Made by a program: the position numbers and the translations under genes. DNA of 64,000 bases from Entrophospora sp. SA101 (lineage: Eukaryota > Glomeromycota > Glomeromycetes > Entrophosporales > Entrophosporaceae): the NCBI GenBank assembly GCA_958430865.1, contig CAUDNR010001813.1, forward strand, positions 24,410 through 88,409, read 5' to 3'. Of the stretch, positions 43,001-53,812 are shown in pieces. The notes under the pieces are model-generated. The model ran no database searches. It was not told where the DNA came from and worked only from the letters and a program-made list of their open reading frames with translations. The first letter of the stretch is position 1, and the number at the start of each line of letters is the position of its first letter.

Positions 43001-43707
43001 ACATTCTTAATTTTCAAACTGTTTAATTATAAAGTGTTAGCTGAAATTGTTTTTTAAACGTTGGCGGACACGTTTAAATATTCACAAAGGTCATTTGATG
43101 TCTGGTGAATTATCGACCATTTAATTCTGTCGATATATATATATAACATTGAGATGGAGGGAGAAATTTAATTGAGTCGCCTGAAGGAATATTTTTGAGA
43201 AAATTTGTCTTAGATTATTATCCTTTACTTTTTATATTTTTAGAATTAAAGATTAAAAAAACCAATTAATTAAAGCATTATTTTAACATCAGGCGGATAT
43301 GTCCTTAGCCATCATATTGAGAACGATGCGCTGAACCCTAAAATCCAGTACGGTATGATCATAATGTTATGATATTTTATATTAGCAAAAACCCATTGGT
43401 TTGACGGGTTGTTAAATAGTAAAATAATTTTTTTTAGCGGAGCAAATAAATTTTTTTAGGGTTAATTATTATTCTACTAAAAAACCAAATCTGCTGGTAT
43501 AAAAGATTATATGTAATATGAAATTAAAAGCGCAAGGCTAAATAAAGGTGAAACAAAACAAATCTGAACCAAGTCAAAGCCGAGGTGAAAAAGAGTAAGT
43601 TTATATTTTCTCTACCAATATTTATATGGAGGATACTTAAAACGGAACCGAAAAAAAAAACACAATTGTAATTTTGATGGGTATTTTTATTTAAAATTTA
43701 TAACGAA
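40075..43707. other. Long intergenic stretch (copy 3)
   Basis: Same content as 3540-7172, with the microsatellite at 41271-41363, the CGGTTCAGTT array near 41563-41700 and the worn family A repeat at 42275-42525. The source of the 77-bp chimeric fragment is the 41427-41503 segment or one of its copies. Confidence 0.5.
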
Positions 43708-45119
43708 ATGCGTAATAATGCAATTTCAACTATACCTGATATAGAAAATAGAAAAGAATATTTTTACAATTAGGCGATAGAAATAAACAACTTCCGAAAT
43801 AGAAAAAAAAAACGAACATTGTATAGAAAGATATATTTATGTATTTGAATTACAAAATGCATTATATAAAGTCGACAAGATATTCAAATAAATTTGGCGA
43901 AAATTGTATCAGTCTACACTTACAGAGTCTTTTCAACCTGGAAACGATATTTTTGACAATTTCATTCAACAATCTCAAATAAAATCATCATTTCCGCGTC
44001 AAATTATCGAATGGATACCTTATAATCAATTTGAAAATGCAGAAAAATTAACAGAAGGACAAAAGGACCTATAGTTGACTATGACGAAAAGAAAAAAGAA
44101 TTTAGCTATGTTGAAAATCTATATGTAGTATTAAAATGTTTAAATAATTCGAATGATCCGGGAAAAGGTTCTTTTGATGAAGTTGGTAATTTTTAAATTA
44201 AAAAAAAATTAATAAATCTTTTTTTTTTTTTTTTTATAAATAATTTTTAGGCATTGAATTATTGTAAAATTAAATCGTCAACGATTATTCCATATTATGG
44301 CATAACTAAATTTCCAGAGAATAACAACTATGCGATGGTTCCAAGTTATGCTCAAGAAGAAAATTCAAGGAATTATTTACAAAAAAATTATTCAAAGCCA
44401 ACATTAAAAAACAGAATCGTAATTATTTAATATTTATTGTTGCTATAAATTAGATTAATGGCAATTCACTCAAAAGATTATTGATTGGTGTAGAATAGGA
44501 GATTTGGGATTGTGTCAACAAGTGTTTGATAAAAAAGATAATACAAAAAAATATTTGGAGTTGTTCCATATTTGGCACCTAAAGTATTATCAAAAAAACC
44601 ATATACAAAAGAATCAGATATTTACAGTTTTGGAATGATAATTTGGGAACATACCACAGGAAAGAAACCTTTTCACGATAGACCACATAATCATATCCTT
44701 ATATCGGATATTTTAAATGGTGAAAGACCTCAAATCACTGACGATACTCCAGTGTTCTATGTTGAACTAATGAAGAAATTAGGAATTGTTTTTGTAAATA
44801 TTGTTATAATTATGAAAATATCAAATTAGCAGAAGGTAAGAGACAAAAAATCATCAGTCCAGACAAGTTTCTGTCAGATACAAAAAATTATAAACACCAT
44901 TCTGAAGCAATCTATACAAATCGTCTACTGAACGAATCAATTGAACTAGCTCAATCATCAAATCCTTCATCAACTGAAATTGGGTCAGCAAGCTGTTACA
45001 TCAATTCAGATAAGTTTTTGTCAAATACAAAGATTATGAATACCATCCTGAAGCATTCTATACAAGTTGTCCACTTGATGATCCAATTGAACAAGCTTAA
45101 TCATCGGATCAATCATTAA
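43708..45119 (+). pseudogene. TKL-type kinase pseudogene (copy 3, intermediate state)
   Basis: Nearly identical to 7173-8583: broken N-lobe, no HRDLHxGN, APK for APE (44572-44829). In the tail it differs from copy 1 at three sites, all matching copy 2: six As in ATACAAAAAATTAT, GAACGAATC and GCTCAATC. Further on it shares copy 1's changes (ACAAAGATTATG, AGTTGTCCAC, GCTTAATCATCGG). It therefore sits between copies 1 and 2. Confidence 0.85.
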
Positions 45120-45993
45120 CAAGTTATTATTTTAACGATAACAATTAAAAACGCGTTTTTACGTCAAGAATAATGAAAATAATAAATCACAAGCATTTCA
45201 TCAAAAACCGAACAATTGATTTCAAGGTTGATCCATTATGCACACCCAAACAAGGTATCCAATCAATCCATTAATATCATAGATAATATAATTCCAAGGG
45301 ATCCATGCCCAACACAAACTAGATCACGATTTAATTTATCTAAAAGGAAGGGTATTTAATTGTCAGAGATTGTTGATTTGTTTAGCTATTATTTCATTAT
45401 TTCATTATTTCATTATTATAATTATTTTCAATGTTAAACTAAATATATACAGGGCAGGCTCCATGCAAAAATTTCACTCATGAAGTTTCTAAATTAATAT
45501 TAATATTAAGTAGCGATAATTAACATCTCACACCCAATGTATACTTGCTGCATTTTTCTCAGCACATAATAATTGGTTTTATCGTTATGGTTTTTCCCCC
45601 TTCTGTTCATTCGTATCAAATGACGTTTCTTCTTTGTAAATAAATATATAGGAAAAAAAAAATTGAACTTTAGTTGCAATGAGGAATTGACACATGACGA
45701 CTGTATAGACGATTCATCATAAAAACTTTCATGGAGGACATTGCATCTACCAATAACTCAGTCGTCCTTTTAAAGTGAGGAACATAAAAATCTATGCGGT
45801 TTTCCGTTTCAAAAACTCTTGCTGACAACTTGGCATCATCATTGGATGGTAAATAAAGAAAATGACTTATTTGTTATTCATAACAGCGATGCGTACAATA
45901 TATACTGTATATGTATACTTGGGATTTCCTAAATACTCTAAATACTTCATTTTGACTGATCGATGATTTATCCGAAATAATGATGTATATACT

Positions 45994-46162
45994 CAATGAG
46001 TCTCGATTTAGCGGACCTCGGTTTAGCGGATGTCTAATAAAAGTCTCAGTTTAATGGATAAAGGTTCAGAATGATGGTCTATAAGTAAATTCTCTCAGTA
46101 TAACGGATTTTTGAACTTTTTGTTCTAATTGCCCAAATTATCCGCTAAATCGAGACTCACTG
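45994..46162. mobile_element. pogo/Tigger-like MITE (copy 3)
   Basis: Same element and same flanks as 9458-9626. It was therefore carried along with the block and did not insert independently. Confidence 0.7.
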
Positions 46163-46746
46163 TGTATCATTTTTAATTTGTTATTATATAACACCAATGC
46201 TACCACCACGTTAATGAGTTTTGCATTATCATCTCTCATATAAGTAGTATTATCATTTTATTGTATTAACTAACAACACTTATATAGCAAGCTAATTTGC
46301 ATTTATAATTTAAACATGAGAATAGGGGTGTTGGCGAATTCAATTTCTAATCCAAAGTAACTAGTTAAAAATAACTACCACATAAAAAAACATATAAAAA
46401 AATAATGTATAAAATAAGTGTAATTAATAATTAAATCAATTCCATCTATCAAAAATCTCTATCTTCTAATTTCATCAAAATTTTCAATCTTATCAACCTC
46501 ATCAATTCCTTCATTCCTTTTCCCTTTACTATTATTTATTTATTTCATCAAAATCTATTTCAAAATCTATTTCATATAAACTAAAGACATGCAAGCATAA
46601 ATTTCATATTATTATTTTATATAGGGGTGGTTGTATGTATCACTTAAGAAACAGGGAAGACAACAAATGAGATATGATAAGTTATAATCACATTACAATT
46701 ATGACGATAATGACTAAACTTTTGAATCCTGAAATCCTTGATAATA

Positions 46747-46786
46747 CAAATGTTCACTTTGTCTGGTTTTGTTGCAGTATGCCCCA
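46747..46786 (+). repeat. Element-end motif (copy 3 of 10211-10250)
   Basis: CAAATGTTCACTTTGTCTGG followed by GCAGTATGCCCCA, with the same flanks as in contig 1. Confidence 0.5.
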
Positions 46787-47166
46787 TATTATATTTCTGC
46801 TTATTAGATCAGTAAGATAACAATATGATTCAAATTCTATAGCTTATTTTCACTAAAATCTAAATATATTGATATACTTAACAATCATGCAATATAGAAT
46901 TAATATATAGATATAATAATATTATAATACAGATGTAAGTCATTTAATTTTATCATTAAAAAGTTCTGCAAAATTTTCTTTTTCTATTATTATTATTAAT
47001 TGGTGGTCTGGCGATCCACCAATTAAATTTTATTTAAAAAATCTGGTACGTGCAGTTGCAACAGCCAAATAATATTTTTAACAAAAAACAAATGAAAACA
47101 TTCAACAGTTCATTCGGTCTGGACCACTGTTAACAACTCTAATATTATTATCATATGTCTTTTAAA

Positions 47167-47207
47167 TGGGGCATGCTTGCAACAAAACCAGACAAAGTGA
47201 ACATTTG
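47167..47207 (-). repeat. Element-end motif (copy 3 of 10631-10671)
   Basis: TGGGGCATGCTTGCAACAAA, then CCAGACAAAGTGAACATTTG, with the same flanks as in contig 1. Confidence 0.5.
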
Positions 47208-47580
47208 TTTAACACCACAATTGTATTACAATGCAATGTGATCATGGAGTTGGATCCCACTTTTCTATTATGAATCGTCTCACATCTTTAAGTTTTAACT
47301 TCTATCAAATTATTTCTAGTACATAATAATAATAATAAATTGTGATGTGTCACATGATCTCAAGGTGATTCCGCTTCTTCAAACAATTAACTCTCCTATG
47401 AGCCACATCGCCCATTTCATACAACTTATTAATAATATTGAAATAGTTATTTGAGAATGGAGTGTTAGCAATCTGGTATATTTATTAGGTAAATGTATCT
47501 AATTTATTCTTATAACATAATTAAAAAAAGCAAGTAAAATTCAACCATATTGTGAATTTTAAAAGCAAATTACTCGACAG

Positions 47581-47892
47581 CTAATTGCCAGATTCAGTTA
47601 GAAAATGATTTAAAAAAGCAAAAGCTTTGTTTGAAAATTTATTTGATGAATTTTTAGTGATAAAAATTATAAAAAATTTCTTTACAAGAGTAATTTCCGA
47701 CTTTTTTGCAAACAAATCTGTAGATTTTTCTATATAAACTTGGACCTTGTCATGTTCTGCTACTTGTTTGAAAAATGAAGCATGTTTGGTATTAAGATGA
47801 TGCTCTGTACCTTTTGGTGAATAAAGACAAATAGGCTCCTCCCCTTTGCAATTTAGCAAGATGCATCTAAAAATTGATGCTTTGACACCCAT
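47581..47892 (-). CDS. BED-type zinc-finger-like fragment, possibly of a hAT element
   Basis: A 103-aa frame, MGVKASIFRCILLNCKGEEP, then ICLYSPKGTEHHLNTKHASF and FKQVAEHDKVQVYI. The Cys pair and the HH..NTKH spacing resemble a BED zinc finger, the N-terminal DNA-binding module of many hAT transposases. There is no catalytic domain after it, and the frame ends at 47581. Upstream it overlaps the exon 47853-48158 in another frame (a shared KxxxxxSNLQ/ITIKSAIT region), so both cannot be coding in full. Contig 1 lost most of it to the 359-bp deletion. Confidence 0.35.
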   Translation of the reverse strand: MGVKASIFRCILLNCKGEEPICLYSPKGTEHHLNTKHASFFKQVAEHDKVQVYIEKSTDLFAKKSEITLVKKFFIIFITKNSSNKFSNKAFAFLNHFLTESGN

Positions 47893-48158
47893 AGTAATTG
47901 CAGATTTGATTGTAATAATTTTTCCTTTGGGAAATAAGGATCAAGTTTTTTTGCCTCTTTTACTAATTCCAGTACTACATGCTCTTCAAGATATCTCTCA
48001 TTGTAAATGGTGTAAGGGTTACCTCGATATAGTGGTGGATCTTTATAACTATGACAGTGTTGAAGAATCGTGTAGAGATTAACTTGAGAGTATCTAAGAG
48101 GATTATTTATTGCTTCAAGAGAAGTTCCAGCAACTTGTTTCTTGGATCCAACACAAGG
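47853..48158 (-). CDS. Unidentified exon, 101 aa (copy 3)
   Basis: Identical frame to 10958-11263, with the acceptor TAG at 48159-48160. Contig 3 is the unduplicated arrangement and so the better reference for working out the gene structure. Confidence 0.4.
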   Translation of the reverse strand, partial: PCVGSKKQVAGTSLEAINNPLRYSQVNLYTILQHCHSYKDPPLYRGNPYTIYNERYLEEHVVLELVKEAKKLDPYFPKEKLLQSNLQLLWVSKHQFLDASC

Positions 48159-48191
48159 CTATTTTTTTAACAAGTGTTCCAAGATAAACTG

Positions 48192-48578
48192 CTATCGATA
48201 TGGTTTTTCCGCTTCATAGTGAAATTGATGTTTTAATCTTTCCCAGTACTCTTTTGGTGGTTCTTCATCAACCTCAGCAAAATGGAAAGTTGCTCTCTTG
48301 TATGAAGTGAAATAAAGACTAGTGCCGTAAATTATGATGATGATAGTAATTGTATTTACGGCATATAAAAAGTGGTTGCAATTACCTTTGCGACCACTTT
48401 TGCAACCATAATTTTTCCTTTTTTGGATTACGGCAATAGTCTTTAAAGTGAAATTGGTTGGAAAAATAATAATTAATCCTAATGCAAATTCCCTCTCCCG
48501 ACAAATATTATCAAAGAGATCATTCAGTTTTTTGATGATTTTTCCATATACAATATGCATTCTCATACATTCATCCAT
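48192..48578 (-). CDS. Two-TM small protein (copy 3)
   Basis: Same 128 codons as 11297-11683, present once here. Two hydrophobic stretches flank a basic Cys-containing loop. Confidence 0.45.
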   Translation of the reverse strand: MDECMRMHIVYGKIIKKLNDLFDNICREREFALGLIIIFPTNFTLKTIAVIQKRKNYGCKSGRKGNCNHFLYAVNTITIIIIIYGTSLYFTSYKRATFHFAEVDEEPPKEYWERLKHQFHYEAEKPYR

Positions 48579-48671
48579 AAATTTTGTTTGATCATCAAGC
48601 CTTTCTTTACTTTCTTTTCTGAAATAGTTAAATAAATAAATGCAGATAAATGAATAAATCTGATTATTCGA

Positions 48672-48971
48672 TCAACTAATTAAATTAAAAATTACCTTTT
48701 GCATATGTAACGTAGTATCTTCTGAAAAATTGAATGTACCTTGGTTTGTTCTATGTTGGTGGAGGTTGTGAAAATTTAGTCTCGGTTTTTTCCAAGTTAT
48801 TTGTGTTGTGTTGCAAGGATTAATCAAAATAGCGTGTAATCGACAACATGTCAACGAGACTACCAGTAGATCAGATGATGGTAAGTCTTCACATACTTGG
48901 AAAAAGATATCCAGTGGTAAACTGGCAAATGGTGAGGATTGTTTTCTTCTGATCGAATCTTTATAATTCAC
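48672..48971 (-). CDS. Short F-box protein or exon (copy 3)
   Basis: Same frame as 11777-12076, with the F-box core LPLDIFFQVCEDLPSSDLL and a CAAAAG|GTAATT donor. Single copy. Confidence 0.5.
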   Translation of the reverse strand: MNYKDSIRRKQSSPFASLPLDIFFQVCEDLPSSDLLVVSLTCCRLHAILINPCNTTQITWKKPRLNFHNLHQHRTNQGTFNFSEDTTLHMQKVIFNLIS

Positions 48972-48977
48972 ACTTAA

Positions 48978-49091
48978 CTAGAGTGACGTCAAGTGGCGAT
49001 AGCCACCACCACCGATAAACACTTGAACTTTCGCTTCTCCTTTGTTATTGCCTCTTCTTCTTCCACTTCTTGCTTTTACGTCTTTCGGCAT
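48978..49091 (-). CDS. 37-aa leader ORF (copy 3)
   Basis: Same as 12083-12196. It stops six bases before the F-box ATG. Confidence 0.3.
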   Translation of the reverse strand: MPKDVKARSGRRRGNNKGEAKVQVFIGGGGYRHLTSL

Positions 49092-50450
49092 CTTTAAACA
49101 AAAGAATAAAAGAAGTTTGTGATTTGATCGACGCGTACACATTAATTATTTATTGTTGGCACTTGGTGTTGCACAGGTTTTTTTTTGTTGACGCGAATTG
49201 GTTTTTTTTTTTTGGAAAAACAAAAAAACAATTTATTTTTTGACAGAGTCCAAGGTGACAAAACGTGAGTGTTGTTGTTTGGTTTGGTTTGGGTTGGGTC
49301 TCCTAAAGAAAATGTGTTAATAACTAACCAGAGGTACTATTTTTTATTTGTATTGATATAATGTGGTGTCTTTTATTTTATATAAATATTTTAATTGGAA
49401 ATCAAAACATGGAGCAGATCTTGCTAGGGGTAATTACAAGATTTTCATTGATAATATTTTACTTTTCGTAATCAATAATAAGATCCTTATCAACAACAAA
49501 CGATTGGCATTTTGCTTTGCGTAATCAATAATATTAATAATATTATTATATTATTATAATTACAAGAAGACGTCAAAGCGACATTACTGTTGAAAAAGAA
49601 ACAATTCGTTATGTAACTTTTTGATTATCGGAAATTGAGAAGCGTTGAAGCACATATGCTACTTGAACACTTACAGTCATTCTCACACATCTTCCTCATG
49701 TACACAAGGCTAATCTGACCAAGATGCCCCCGATGATACAATGATGCAACAGAACTCCAGGGGGGGGGCAACGTGGCCCTGGAGTTTATCAAGATTGCAT
49801 CAATCGTCAATGATGTTTTCAATAATCTTCCCAGACCAGAGAAAGCTGTTGGAATGCTGGCCGAAAAGTCATCTGCAACGATCCTACCTCTGGGTAAGGA
49901 TGGCTCTGTGACCAAGTCGCTGCAACTCTGGAGGAATATTAAGAGAATCTGCAGCTCGTTCCAAGCACAGGATGTCACAATTCAGAGCAGGGTTGGTGGC
50001 CCTGAAATTGCATTTGGGCTCTGATGTTAAGAGGAAAGTTGTAAAATAGTGTTTGTTTTGTATAATCACTTTCATAAATTCTCTCTTTCTCTGATACTAA
50101 CCAATTTAATAATTTTGGGTAGGGGACTGGATTGGGTTTTTGCCCAATCAGTCCCTTGTCCAATAGATTAAAATTATATACAACTTTGTCAGTAATATGG
50201 CCAATGAGAAATAGTCATAAAAATGGTTCGGATTTTGTTTGGTATGTTTTGTTTAAATTAATCATTCCCATAAATTTTCTGCTTCTCTTTAATTTTTATT
50301 TGACTAACTGAACTTGTTATTTAAATAAATGTGGGTATGGTTGTTGGTGAGTAGGCATGCCACTGACAAGACAGCAATCCAAGACTCAAAACTCTGAATT
50401 CAGGTAAATCCAAAACAGCAATCCAGGTTGCAACCTCCTGAGTTGCTGAA

Positions 50451-50866
50451 TTTTCAAACCAGTTAAACCAGTTGCAGACACCAACTTTATTCTACAGGGG
50501 TATAACACAAAGCAAGCATCACACAAATGCCGATATTCATCAATGATCAATGCCCATATGGTGACAGCCAAGCCTGGCCTGAGAGGAAGATAAGGAAAAG
50601 TTTTGTCCAAAGCCTTCCAACTTGTTCAAGTCACTTTCACCTGTGGAATAAAATCCAATTTTCAAACCAGTTAAACCAGTTGCAGACACCAACTTTATTC
50701 TACAGGGGTATAACACAAAGCAAGCATCACACAAATGCCGATATTCATCAATGATCAATGCCCATATGGTGACAGCCAAGCCTGGCCTGAGAGGAAGATA
50801 AGGAAAACTTTTGTCCAAAGCCTTCCAACTTGTTCAAGTCACTTTCACCTGTGGAATAAAATCCAT
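50451..50866. repeat. 208-bp tandem duplication inside repeat family A
   Basis: 50451-50658 is repeated as about 50659-50863. Both units start TTTTCAAACCAGTTAAACC and end GTGGAATAAAATCCA. There are one or two differences (AAAAGTTTTG against AAAACTTTTG). The contig 1 repeat has one unit. Confidence 0.85.
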
Positions 50867-51067
50867 GGTGCTGAATTGATGCTTTGCACAGCGCTTGCAT
50901 GTTTGTGATAGGAAAATTCAATTAAATCTGACACCTGCAATCAACATCAGATTTATTATTCATGAGCAACCATAATTGATAATCAGGAAAAGTAATTTAT
51001 TATTGTGAATCCCAGAGATTTTAATAATCACATTATTAAATTTTGAACCCTAAAATTTTTGGTAATA

Positions 51068-51106
51068 CCAATGTTCACTTTGTCTGGTTTTGTTGCAGCA
51101 TGCCCA
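51068..51106 (+). repeat. Element-end motif at the right edge of repeat family A
   Basis: CCAATGTTCACTTTGTCTGG, TTTTGTTGCAGCATGCCCA, then TATG. Upstream (ATAATCACATTATTAAATTTTGAACCCTAAAATT) matches the inner flanks of the 10211 and 35575 copies, linking the motif to family A. Confidence 0.5.
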
Positions 51107-51361
51107 TATGATCTACTTATTATATGACACAATAATAGTGACGTAATAATCATCGACATTTTCGAATATATTAATATTAATTAATAATTAATATACTACT
51201 AATACTAATATTAATATTTGTTGTAATATTTATTATTTATTAAAAATTTTTTTTAATTTTTGTCGTTTTAAATTAATTAAAAATCTTTCCTTGAACAAAT
51301 TCATATACATATATATATAGATCAGTAGAATCAATCTTTTTTTTACATTTGATTGAAAAAA

Positions 51362-53812
51362 ATGGCCGTCGACAGCAGTAGTTCTCGTAACTCGCCAGAT
51401 TTTAAACAAGAAGAAGAATCAATGCAAGAGTATGATGCATTAAAAGATAACAATTCAGCACATGATGAAGGGTATAGTATTCAACTTTCAATTCATCATT
51501 AGGTTTTTTTTTGTTTTCCCATAAAGATTTCTTTTTGTTTTGCAATACAAAAAAACAAGACAATTATAATAGCATATTGCATAGCAAGCAAAGCTAAGAT
51601 AGATGTAATATAAAATCAAATAGTATAATTAAGTAATTAAATTGTATAGTAAGTTATACAGTAGTAAGAGATGAGGAATTGTTGAAAAGTAGCAATGAGA
51701 TGTTGTTTCCTATATCTTATTAATTAGGAAGTTTAGAATTATGTATGAATATGAGAGAGAGAATATGAGAGAGAGAAATAGAAGAAAGTAGAAACAAAAG
51801 AATATTCTTTAATGGAAAACAAGAAAAAAATTTTGAAATATAATTTATTTTTATGTGGTTAGGTTTACTTTTTATTTTATAGTTTATTAAGATAAAATAC
51901 AACTAATAGGTTTTTTACAATTCTTTCTTTTTTAATTATATATATACACACCTATCATACATACATACAATTATAATATAATGAATAAATATATATAATA
52001 TAAATATAAATATAATCAATATCTGCTCCTTAATCGTATCAATATTGAATACTGTAGAAAAATGTTCATAGGCGGTCTTAATTGGGAAACAACAGATGGT
52101 AAGATTCTTGTATTTAGCATTAAATAAATATAATAATAAAATATATATAGCACTTTTAAATTATCTTTACATTTCCCTGTCTATCTCTCTCTTCATAAAT
52201 TCTCTCTCTCATATATATATATATTATTAAATATTAAATATTAGTCAATAAATTAGATTGCTCATTATTAGCTAACGTTGATCTATGTTGTTATTTAGTT
52301 AATATAATATAAAGAGAGAAATTTACGAATATCTTTTTTTCTAATACATGATTAATAAAAATATCTAATAAAATTCTATTGTGTTTTATTATAACGATAA
52401 TTATAATAATAATAGAGAGCCTTAAATCATATTTCTCACAATTTGGAGAAATCAAAGACTGTGTTGTTATGAGAGATCAGAATACGATGAGATCTCGCGG
52501 ATTTGGTTTTCTGACTTTTATAGATCCTTCTAATGTTGATAAAGTGCTGGCAACTGATCATCAATTAGATGGAAAACTTGTAAGTAAATTTTTATTAAAA
52601 ATGAAAATTAATTAATCATCATTCATTATAATAATATTACAAAATATAATAATCAATTAAAAAATCAGATTGATCCAAAACGAGCAATCCCTCGTGAAGA
52701 ACAAGAAAAAACAGAAAAAATATTTGTAGGTGGAATAGCACCTGAAGTGACTGAAGAAGAGTTTAAAGAATATTTTTCACAATTTGGGGTTGTCAAAGAT
52801 GCAACGTTGATGGTTGATCGTGATACTGGTAGACCTCGAGGATTTGGTTTCATTACTTTTGAATCATCAGAGCCTGTTGAAAAAGCAATGGCTAGAACTG
52901 ATCTAAGCCTTCAAAATAAGATGGTATATCAAGATTAAATTTTATTATATTTATAATATTATTTTATTATTTATCTTGTATTTATTTATTTTTTACTAAC
53001 AAATTATTCTATAACATACATATATTCTCAATCACCCAAATATAGGTCGAGGTGAAAAGAGCTATGCCAAAGCATAAATCACAAAGAGTTAACATTTATG
53101 GAGGAGCGCCTTCAGTAGGTAATGCTATATCATCTGGCAATGGACCTATGAATGGTAGATATGGTTCATCCTATGGAATCGGTAAAGATGGTGGCTCAGC
53201 TGGATATTCTGGAATGGGTGGATACAATTCCGGTTCAATTAATGGTAGATATGGCTCATCTTACGGAATGGGTGGCGGTGGTAAAGACGGGGGCTCGGCT
53301 GGATATTCTGGAATGAGTGGATACAATTCCGGTTCAATCAATGGTAGATATGGTTCTCCTTACGGAATGAGCGGTGGCGGTAAAGATGGAGGCGGCTCAA
53401 CTGGGTATTCTGGAATGGGTGGATACAATTCCGGTTCATACCCTGGTAGTTATAGTGCATATAATAATTATCCAAATTATGGTTATCCCAATTCTTATCC
53501 CGACAGTTATCACCCATATAATGCAATGACACATGCATATTATTCTTCAAGGTAGATGAATTTCTTTTGATATTAATTGCATTATTATCTAAATGTTCAA
53601 CTTTCTAATAATTAATCTACACGTGATTTAATGATAGATATGGTGGATATAATAATAATTATGGAGGAGGTAGTAGTGGATATAGAGGATCAGGTAGTCG
53701 AGGAGGCGGTAGTGGTGGTGGAGCAGGAATGAATGCTGCAGGATCAGGAGAACCAATATACAGTAGACATTCAGTTCGTGGCCAACATAATTATCATCCA
53801 TATGCACGATAA
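51362..53812 (+). CDS. HRP1: HRP1-like hnRNP with two RRMs and a Gly/Tyr-rich tail
   Basis: Six exons: 51362-51471, 52058-52098, 52416-52579, 52669-52923, 53046-53551 and 53638-53812. They give 1251 nt, 416 aa, all in phase. RRM1 (about 38-112) starts [14 protein letters not shown] with RNP1 SRGFGFLTF. The linker [15 protein letters not shown] and RRM2 (about 122-197, [19 protein letters not shown]1 PRGFGFITF) match the spacing and wording of yeast Hrp1/Nab4. Hrp1 binds UA-rich signals in cleavage factor I, shuttles between nucleus and cytoplasm and takes part in 3'-end formation and nonsense-mediated decay. The tail (about 215-416) is rich in Gly, Ser, Tyr and Asn, with three repeats of NGRYGSSYG / GGYNSGS, a typical phase-separating region. 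Musashi/DAZAP1 proteins are the nearest alternatives. Confidence 0.9.

Larger units (their letters stand above)
45120..47420. other. Intergenic with MITE and element ends (copy 3)
   Basis: Equals 8584-10886 shifted by 36536: the startless open frame at 45670-45873, the MITE at 45994-46162, element ends at 46747-46786 and 47167-47207, and the hairpin at 46997-47025. After 47423 it keeps 359 bases that contig 1 has lost. Confidence 0.6.
49293..51106. repeat. Dispersed repeat family A, contig 3 copy
   Basis: Alignable with 13573-14940 but clearly diverged by substitutions and small indels. It extends on the right to an element-end motif (51068-51106), which may be the true right end of the family. 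An 83-codon frame (49773-50024, MALEFIKIASIVNDVFNNLP..) is open here but broken in the other copies, and I recognise no family. A 208-bp internal tandem duplication lies at 50451-50866. Confidence 0.6.

Noticed and set aside
49773..50024. 83-codon ORF in repeat family A as a real gene
   Set aside because: Diverged copies at 13950-14260 and 5790-5930 are broken by stops and indels, there is no recognisable family, and it sits inside a dispersed repeat.
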